Positions 15,395 through 20,731 of a stretch of 20,731 bases of DNA are shown one piece after another. Both the position numbers and the translations under genes were made by a program. Position 1 is the first letter of the stretch, and every line of letters starts with the position of its first letter. The DNA comes from QHWF01 sp036848175 (GTDB lineage: Bacteria > Acidobacteriota > Vicinamibacteria > Vicinamibacterales > CAVVIG01). The notes below the pieces were generated by a model. That model had not been told where the DNA came from. It ran no database searches and worked only from the letters and a program-made list of their open reading frames with translations. The stretch covers positions 1-20,731 of the forward strand of contig DAIUKO010000107.1 of the NCBI GenBank assembly GCA_036848175.1, in the 5' to 3' direction.

Positions 15395-16740
15395 CGGCCG
15401 GCGTCTACCTGTTCGTCCGCGCGACCAGGCCCTCCCTTCCGCGCGTCGAAAATCTGGGCGCCGTTGCGCCGGAAGTTGCCGACGCGGCCCGGCAAGCCCT
15501 CGACCTCCTCGAGCAGAACCCCCGCGATCCGGCCGGCTGGGGTCGCTTCGCAATGACGTGCGAAGCCAACGGCATCATCGGACCCGCGCGCGACGCGTAT
15601 GCCGTTGCGGTGTCGCTCGACCCGGCGGATGCGAAATGGCGGTACCGGCTGGCTCTCGTCGAGGCGCGCAGCGGGCGATCAGACGAGGCGATCCACGATC
15701 TGCATCAGGCGATCGAGCTCGATCCCACCTACGCGCCGGCGTATCGCCGGCTCGGGCTCTGGCTGCTCGATCGCCACGACACCGATGGCGCCGAGCGCGC
15801 CTTCGCGCGCGCCGCCGAATTGGATCGGGGCGACGTGTCGGCGTCGGTCGGCCTGGCGCGCGTCTACCTGCAGCGTCAGCAGAATCAACAGGCGGTCGAC
15901 GTCCTCGAACGCGCGCTCGCGGAACATCCCGGCGACCGCTACGCGCTGCAGTTGCTCGGCACGGCGTACCGGCGCCTCGGCCGCATGGACGAGGCGGAAT
16001 ACGCGCTCGCGGTCGGCATGACCGGCGAACCGGCGTGGCCGGATCCGTGGACCGACGAGATGCTGCAGTATCGGCGCGGGTTTGCCGTTCGACTCAAGGA
16101 CGCGACCGCGTACTTCTCGAGCGGACAGCTGGAGAAGGCGATTTCGCTGCTGGAGCAGCTGCGTCGGGAGAAGCCCGACGACATCGCGCTTCTGGATCAC
16201 CTCGGTGAGGTGTATGTCGAGGCCGGCCGCACGGCCGAGGGAGTGCGGTTGCTGGAACAGGTCGTGGCGCGCGATCCGGAACGATTCGAGGCCTACGTGA
16301 ATCTGGCGTCGGGCTATCTGAACGAGAACGAGCTGAGCCGCGCCACGGCGGCCATCGATCGCGCAATCTCCATCAACCCCAGGCTCGGACGCTCACACGA
16401 AACGCGCGGGCTCATTCTCTGGCGGCGCGACGACGAGCGCGGTGCGATCGAGGCCTTCCGCGCTGCGGTTCACTACGATCCACGCGACGTGCGGGCGTAT
16501 GTCTGGAAGGGGATGGTCGAGATGAACCTCGGCCGGTCCGCCGATGCGCTGGACAGCTTTGCCCATGCGACGCACCTCGATCCCACGCGCGTCGACGCGT
16601 GGGTGGGGATCGCCGAGGCGACGATGAACCTTGGCGCATGGGACCGTGCGGCGGTCGCGCTGCAGCGTGCGATGCAGCTCAATCCCGATGCGCCGGCGGT
16701 GAAGCGCGCCGCCGAGCGTTTGCAGCACCGGGGACGATAG
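15395..16740 (+). CDS. Tetratricopeptide-repeat (TPR) protein, 5' end missing
   Basis: About 447 residues are visible, ending at TAG 16740; the start lies in the gap. The first residues (AGVYLFVRATRP) look like the end of a transmembrane helix, so the protein is probably anchored in the inner membrane with its TPRs in the periplasm (inference). Roughly ten 34-residue TPR units follow, with the A/G8, Y/A20 and P32 pattern visible in blocks such as EAIHDLHQAIELDPTYAPAY, AVDVLERALAEHPGDRYAL and AIEAFRAAVHYDPRDVRAY. TPRs mediate protein-protein contacts. Genes of this kind often accompany ASPIC/UnbV proteins and TonB receptors in Acidobacteria (general knowledge), and here it lies between two receptors. 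Confidence 0.88.
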
Positions 16741-16757
16741 CCACCTCGGCGCTCAAT

Positions 16758-16780
16758 CGACGCGCGGCACACGCGCGTCG
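16758..16780 (+). terminator. GC-rich hairpin after the TPR gene
   Basis: CGACGCGCG (16758-16766) pairs perfectly with CGCGCGTCG (16772-16780) around a 5-base loop GCACA, starting 17 bases after the TPR stop. The stem is stable, but no U-tract follows, so it may be a weak or Rho-assisted terminator, or an mRNA 3'-end stabiliser. Confidence 0.45.
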
Positions 16781-16811
16781 CCATCGGCAGTCCGCCCGAC
16801 GATTGTGTCCA

Positions 16812-16840
16812 TTGAATTCGCTCACCGCGTGCCCTATCAT
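16812..16840 (+). promoter_or_regulatory. Candidate sigma70 promoter of the second TonB receptor
   Basis: TTGAAT (16812-16817), a 17-base spacer and TATCAT (16835-16840), which is five of six for the -10 box. Position and spacing are ideal and predict an untranslated leader of about 80 bases before ATG 16929. This suggests the second receptor is transcribed on its own, separate from the TPR gene, consistent with the hairpin at 16758. Confidence 0.5.
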
Positions 16841-16928
16841 CCCCGCATCCATCGCGAACCTCGAGAATCGTCTGTCCGTTCGTAGTCGTTCACGTCGCAA
16901 CGCGCAACGCGTCTACAAGGAGGGCAGC

Positions 16929-19808
16929 ATGGTCTGGTGTCGCGTCCGCGTTCCCCTCGTTCTCATCCTCATCGCGCTTTTCTTCATCTCCGGCGCGGCC
17001 GCCGCGCAGACGACGAGCTCCACGACCGGAGCGATCAATGGCAAGGTGACCGACAAGACGAATGCGATCCTGCCGGGTGTGACGGTGACGATTTCCAGTC
17101 CCGCGATGATGGGCACGCGCAACACGGTGACGGGCGAGGACGGGTTCTATCGGTTTGCCGCCGTGCCGCCCGGCGACTACGCGGTCGTGTTCGAGCTGAC
17201 CGGATTCACGACGATGAAGCGCGAGGGCATCCGCGTCGCGCTCGGTTTCACGGCGACGGTGAACGCCGAGCTCGGCGTCGCGTCGTTGTCGGAGAACGTG
17301 ACCGTCACCGGCGAGTCACCGGTCGTTGACACGCAGTCGACGGCGATCACCACGAACTTCGACGCGAAGACGCTCGCCAGCCTGCCGAGCGCGCGCGACA
17401 TGTGGGCGATTCTCGCCGAGTCGCCGGCGGTCAGCCTGACACGCATCGACGTCGGCGGCAGCGCGGCCGGGACGCAGACCGGCTACACGGTCTACGGCAC
17501 CAGCGGCCAGAATCGGCCGACGGTCGAAGGCATCGTCGCGACCGAAGGCACTGACGCCGCCGGCTTCTACTACGACTACGGATCCTTCGAGGACATCAAC
17601 GTCGAGACCGCCGCTCACAGCGCGGAGATGCCGTGGCCGGGCGTCCAGTCGATGTTCGTCGCGAAGTCGGGTGGCAACCAGTACCACGGCAGCTGGTACA
17701 GCGACTACGAGAACAAGAAATTGCAGTCGTTCAACGTCGACGAGAGCCAGGTTCAGCGCGGCGCGCAGGGCAGCCCTCCCGGCGTCACGCCGCCGCTCGC
17801 GCCGGGCGATCTGAATCGGACGACCAGCTACCACGACATCAACACCGACCTGGGAGGTTTCCTCAAGAAGGACAAGCTGTGGTGGTACGGCTCGTTCAGG
17901 AACCAGAACGTCGCGGCGCAGTACGCCAACTTCCCGGTGCAGCCGCACGTCACCGATCTGTTGAACTTCAGCGGGAAGGGGACCTATCAGATCACCACGA
18001 ACAACAAGTTCATCGCCTTCGGCACCGCCAACCGCAAACACCAGCCGACGCGCCTCGACTCGTTCCAGCTCGGGAACACGACCGACATCAACACGTCCGC
18101 GGTCTCGACCTGGGAACAGTTGTACTGGGCGTGGGTGTACAAGGGCGAGTGGAACTCTGTGCTCAGCGAAAAGCTGTTTCTCGAAATCCGCGGTGGCCAG
18201 TTCGGCTACAACTGGCCGAACCACTCGAACGGCGGCCAGCCGCGCTACGAAGATCGCGGCAACAACTTCGTCAGCGGCAGCAACCGCGAATGGCAGCGCG
18301 ACCGCCGGCGCAATCAGGCGCTCGGCTCGGTCAGCTACTTCAAGGACGATTGGGCCGGCACCCACAACTTCAAGTTCGGCGGCGATTTCTTCCGGGAAGT
18401 CGTCAACGAATACTGGAAGGACGGTTACTTCGGCGACGTCGTCCACATGCTGAACAACGGCAATCCGCTCGAGGTGTATTTGATCGATTCCCCGTCGGCG
18501 TCGCTCAATGGGCTCTACACGTATTCAGCGTTCGCCAACGACATCTGGCGCGTGAACAATCGCCTCACGCTGAACGTCGGCGCGCGGTTCGACCGCTACC
18601 GCGCGTTTCTGCCGGCGCAGGAGCACGGCGTCAGCAAGTGGAACAAGACGCCGATCAGCTTCGCCCCGGTCAGCGACGTCGTGCATTTCAATCTCGCGTC
18701 ACCGCGCCTCGGCGCCACCTACGATCTCGCCGGGAACGGGAAGAGCGTCCTGAAGTTCAACTACGGCAAGTACTGGTGGAACCCCGGCGCCGATTTTCTG
18801 CTGACCAACGTCAATCCGAATTCGGCTGTGTGGTGGAAGCGTTACGCGTGGACCGACTTGAACAACGATCGCCTCTACGACGTCGGCGAGGAAGGACGGC
18901 TCATTCAGACGCAGGGTGGGCCGACCGAATCGCTCGATCCGAACATCGAGGACACCTACACGAAAGAGGCGGCGGTCTGGTTCGAGCGCGAAGTGATGAG
19001 GAACTTCGGCGTGCGCACGGGGTTCCTGTGGCGCGGGCAGCGCCAGCGCTATCAGCGTGTGAACACCAACCAGCCGTTCGAGGCGTTCAACGTGCCGGTG
19101 ACGATTGTCGATCCCGGCCCCGACGGCGTCCGCGGCAACGCCGACGACAAATCGATTTCCGCATTCAATCTCGACGCCGCCCACCTGGCGTTGACGACGA
19201 CGAACAACGTCACGATGAACGTGCCGAACTCGGACGACGACTATTACACGTGGGAGTTGACCGGCACCAAGCGCATGAGCAATCGCTGGTCGCTGCTCGC
19301 GGCGTACTCCTTTACGAAGAGCTTCGACAACGCTGGCACCTACTTCGGCCAGCGCGTGCGCACCAATGGGCTCGTGCTCACGCCGAACGACATGATCAAC
19401 TCCAGCGGCGGCCGCTACGAGTTCACGACCTGGACGATGAAGCTGCACGGCACGTATGAAGCGCCCTACGGCGTTCGCGTGACGCCGATTCTCCGCTATC
19501 AGGCCGGCCAGCCGATCGGCCGCGTGTTCGTCGCGTCCACCGGTCTGAACTACAGCACCGCAGTCACCGTGCTCGCCGAGCCGTTCGGCACGCGCCGCCA
19601 GGACGACATCACGCTCTTCGATCTGCGCGCTGAAAAAGTGTTCTCGATGCCGCGCAACCTGAAGGTGTCGGGGTTCGTGGATCTGTTCAACCTGTTCAAC
19701 ACGAACGCCGAGCAGAACACGAGCTACAACTCGGGCACGTCGTTCCTGCGGCCGCTGAACATTATTCCGCCGCGCATCGTGCGAATCGGTGCGAGAATCA
19801 CGTTCTGA
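16929..19808 (+). CDS. TonB-dependent receptor 2, paralogue of receptor 1
   Basis: A 959-residue receptor, the same length as receptor 1 and similar to it along its whole length. ATG 16929 follows AAGGAGGG (16917-16924) at 4-base spacing. The signal peptide (VPLVLILIALFFISGAAAA) ends near residue 26. Then come the CarboxypepD_reg domain (GAINGKVTDKTNAILPGVTV), plug (LSENVTVTGESPVVDTQST), and barrel ending RIVRIGARITF, a C-terminal Phe as expected for BAM-assembled outer-membrane proteins. Segments such as SLPSARD-WAIL, GGSAAGTQTGY, AAG-YYDYGSF and SAEMPWPGV are shared with receptor 1. Differences lie mainly in loop regions such as QVQRGAQGSPPGVTPPLAPG (about residues 274-293), where substrate choice would be made. 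Substrate is unknown. Confidence 0.93.
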   Translation: MVWCRVRVPLVLILIALFFISGAAAAQTTSSTTGAINGKVTDKTNAILPGVTVTISSPAMMGTRNTVTGEDGFYRFAAVPPGDYAVVFELTGFTTMKREGIRVALGFTATVNAELGVASLSENVTVTGESPVVDTQSTAITTNFDAKTLASLPSARDMWAILAESPAVSLTRIDVGGSAAGTQTGYTVYGTSGQNRPTVEGIVATEGTDAAGFYYDYGSFEDINVETAAHSAEMPWPGVQSMFVAKSGGNQYHGSWYSDYENKKLQSFNVDESQVQRGAQGSPPGVTPPLAPGDLNRTTSYHDINTDLGGFLKKDKLWWYGSFRNQNVAAQYANFPVQPHVTDLLNFSGKGTYQITTNNKFIAFGTANRKHQPTRLDSFQLGNTTDINTSAVSTWEQLYWAWVYKGEWNSVLSEKLFLEIRGGQFGYNWPNHSNGGQPRYEDRGNNFVSGSNREWQRDRRRNQALGSVSYFKDDWAGTHNFKFGGDFFREVVNEYWKDGYFGDVVHMLNNGNPLEVYLIDSPSASLNGLYTYSAFANDIWRVNNRLTLNVGARFDRYRAFLPAQEHGVSKWNKTPISFAPVSDVVHFNLASPRLGATYDLAGNGKSVLKFNYGKYWWNPGADFLLTNVNPNSAVWWKRYAWTDLNNDRLYDVGEEGRLIQTQGGPTESLDPNIEDTYTKEAAVWFEREVMRNFGVRTGFLWRGQRQRYQRVNTNQPFEAFNVPVTIVDPGPDGVRGNADDKSISAFNLDAAHLALTTTNNVTMNVPNSDDDYYTWELTGTKRMSNRWSLLAAYSFTKSFDNAGTYFGQRVRTNGLVLTPNDMINSSGGRYEFTTWTMKLHGTYEAPYGVRVTPILRYQAGQPIGRVFVASTGLNYSTAVTVLAEPFGTRRQDDITLFDLRAEKVFSMPRNLKVSGFVDLFNLFNTNAEQNTSYNSGTSFLRPLNIIPPRIVRIGARITF

Positions 19809-19813
19809 ATTGT

Positions 19814-19898
19814 GAGATTTGAGGATGTGAGGATTTGAGGATTTGAGGATCTTGCCGATAGATCCTCAAATCCTCAAATCCTCAGATCCTCAAATCTC
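19814..19898. repeat. 38-bp inverted repeat built from 8-nt GAGGATTT tandem units
   Basis: Arms 19814-19851 and 19861-19898 are reverse complements with one mismatch (G19827 opposite G19885), enclosing a 9-nt loop TTGCCGATA. Each arm is itself a small tandem array of GAGGATTT-like octamers (ATCCTC-AA on the other side). The AT-rich units contrast strongly with the surrounding coding DNA. It starts 5 bp after the receptor 2 stop and ends 24 bp before the next ATG, so it could act as a terminator or mRNA-end structure, but the right arm is not followed by a long U-tract. Confidence 0.9.
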
Positions 19899-19922
19899 TC
19901 CATTACAGTTTTGGGGGGCTTC

Positions 19923-20731
19923 ATGCATCGATCTCGTTTCTGGCTCGTCGCTGCGATGGCCGTGGTCACCGTCTCGCTCACGGCGGCGCCGGCACAGCAG
20001 CCGGCGGCACCCGCGGCGGCCGCGCCGGCGAATCCGAAGCTCGAACAGTACAAGAAGGACGTCGCCCTCGAGGTCGACGGCATGCGCGAAGACGTCCAGC
20101 GTATGAACGATCAGGTCTTCAGCTTCGGCGAGCTCGGATTCCAGGAATTCGAGACGTCCAAGTACCTGACCGGCATTCTCAGGAAGAACGGCTTCAGCAT
20201 TCAGGAGAACCTGGCGGGAATTCCGACCGCGTGGATGGCGACGTGGGGATCGGGCAAGCCGGTGATCGCCATGGGCTCCGATATCGACTGCATTCCGCAG
20301 GCGTCGCAGAAGCCCGGCGTCGCGTGGCACGAAGCGATCATCGACGGCGCGCCGGGACACGGCGAAGGCCACAACTCCGGCATGCCGCTTCAGATCGCCG
20401 CCGCGCTGAGCGTCAAGAAGATCATGGAGCAGCAGCGCCTGCCCGGCACGCTGAAGCTCTGGCCCGGCGTCGCCGAGGAACTGCTCGGCACCAAGGCGTA
20501 CTACGTGCGCGCCGGCGCGTTCAAGGACGTCGACATCGCGCTCTTCGCCCACGTCGGATCGAACATGCAGGTGAGCTGGGGCGACAGCAACGGCAACGGC
20601 CTCGTCTCGGTCGAGTACAGCTTCAAGGGTGAGAGCGCGCACGCGGCCGGCGCGCCGTGGCGCGGACGCTCCGCGCTCGACGCCGTCGAGCTGATGGACA
20701 TCGGCTGGAACTTCCGCCGCGAGCACCTGCG
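19923..20731 (+). CDS. Secreted AbgB-like M20-family amidohydrolase, 3' end beyond the window
   Basis: The first 269 residues are visible and the frame is still open at the window edge. A signal peptide (residues 1-24, ending TAAPA-QQ) is followed by an Ala/Pro-rich linker. M20 metallo-hydrolase landmarks are SFGELGFQEFETSKYL, GSDIDCIP (119-125), APGHGEGHN (143-151), Glu185-Glu186 (GVAEELLG), His210 (FAHVG) and His240 (GESAHAAGAPWRGRSALDAVELM). The pattern is closest to AbgB-type subunits that hydrolyse p-aminobenzoyl-glutamate and similar amides. AbgB-type and M20D enzymes usually have a metal-binding Cys in GHGCGHN; here Glu148 takes its place. An exported location implies action on extracellular or periplasmic amides or peptides. 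ATG 19923 is preceded by a G-run (19913-19918) at short spacing. Confidence 0.85.
   Translation, partial: MHRSRFWLVAAMAVVTVSLTAAPAQQPAAPAAAAPANPKLEQYKKDVALEVDGMREDVQRMNDQVFSFGELGFQEFETSKYLTGILRKNGFSIQENLAGIPTAWMATWGSGKPVIAMGSDIDCIPQASQKPGVAWHEAIIDGAPGHGEGHNSGMPLQIAAALSVKKIMEQQRLPGTLKLWPGVAEELLGTKAYYVRAGAFKDVDIALFAHVGSNMQVSWGDSNGNGLVSVEYSFKGESAHAAGAPWRGRSALDAVELMDIGWNFRREHL

Noticed and set aside
12416..15556. Apparent fusion of TonB receptor 1 across the N gap
   Set aside because: Ns do not encode stops, so the frame only appears to continue. The TPR protein after the gap is in another frame, and the paralogue stops where receptor 1 meets the gap.
19814..19898. CRISPR or attachment site
   Set aside because: The units are 8 nt, there are no spacers, the two halves are inverted, and no integrase gene is nearby.

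Overview
The window is a high-GC bacterial metagenomic scaffold with three 100-N gaps. It most resembles Acidobacteriota of the Vicinamibacteria type. This is inferred from the gene families seen together: Oar-like TonB-dependent receptors with an N-terminal carboxypeptidase-regulatory domain, an ASPIC/UnbV (CRTAC-like) lipoprotein, a large TPR protein, a secreted M20 amidohydrolase and a CusF-SCO fusion. There is no rRNA or other marker gene, so taxonomy remains an inference. No tRNA, CRISPR array, transposase or phage gene was seen.

Layout, left to right. (1) 1-2.4 kb: the 3' end of a fatty acid desaturase; a convergent minus-strand pair of an endonuclease/exonuclease/phosphatase-family protein followed by a short-chain dehydrogenase; then, divergent from the pair across only about 16 bp, a plus-strand pair of a small lipoprotein and a CxxC protein. 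(2) 2.4-4.4 kb: a 9-nt tandem repeat broken by a gap, then a minus-strand operon of a CusF-SCO1-like copper lipoprotein, a transglutaminase-like protein and probably a 41-residue membrane protein. (3) 4.3-5.1 kb: a pair of REP-like hairpins in a divergent intergenic region, then a DUF72 protein. (4) 5.4-9.6 kb: a giant secreted protein with a dimethylformamidase-large-subunit-like domain followed by alternating DUF4082 and Ig-like modules. Two module stretches are identical over 540 nt, and a gap falls exactly at the repeat edge. (5) 9.6-12.25 kb, minus strand: an ASPIC/UnbV FG-GAP lipoprotein translationally coupled (ATGA) to a YheT-type alpha/beta hydrolase. (6) 12.4-19.8 kb, plus strand: two paralogous TonB-dependent receptors of identical length (959 residues) flanking a TPR protein whose 5' end is lost in a gap. 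(7) 19.8-20.7 kb: a 38-bp hairpin made of 8-nt tandem units, then the 5' part of a secreted AbgB-like M20 amidohydrolase.

Functionally, the right half reads as an envelope uptake locus: two outer-membrane receptors, a TPR protein, a divergent surface or periplasmic beta-propeller lipoprotein and an exported amidohydrolase. The substrate cannot be named from sequence. The left half is ordinary accessory metabolism with compact gene packing. The strongest unexplained signals are the intergenic structures (three different repeat families), the repeat-homogenised secreted protein, and a short symmetric promoter between two genes that both seem nearly leaderless. I found no clear previously undescribed system. 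The best candidates for follow-up are the CusF-SCO / transglutaminase-like / mini-membrane-protein operon and the receptor-TPR-receptor-propeller locus.
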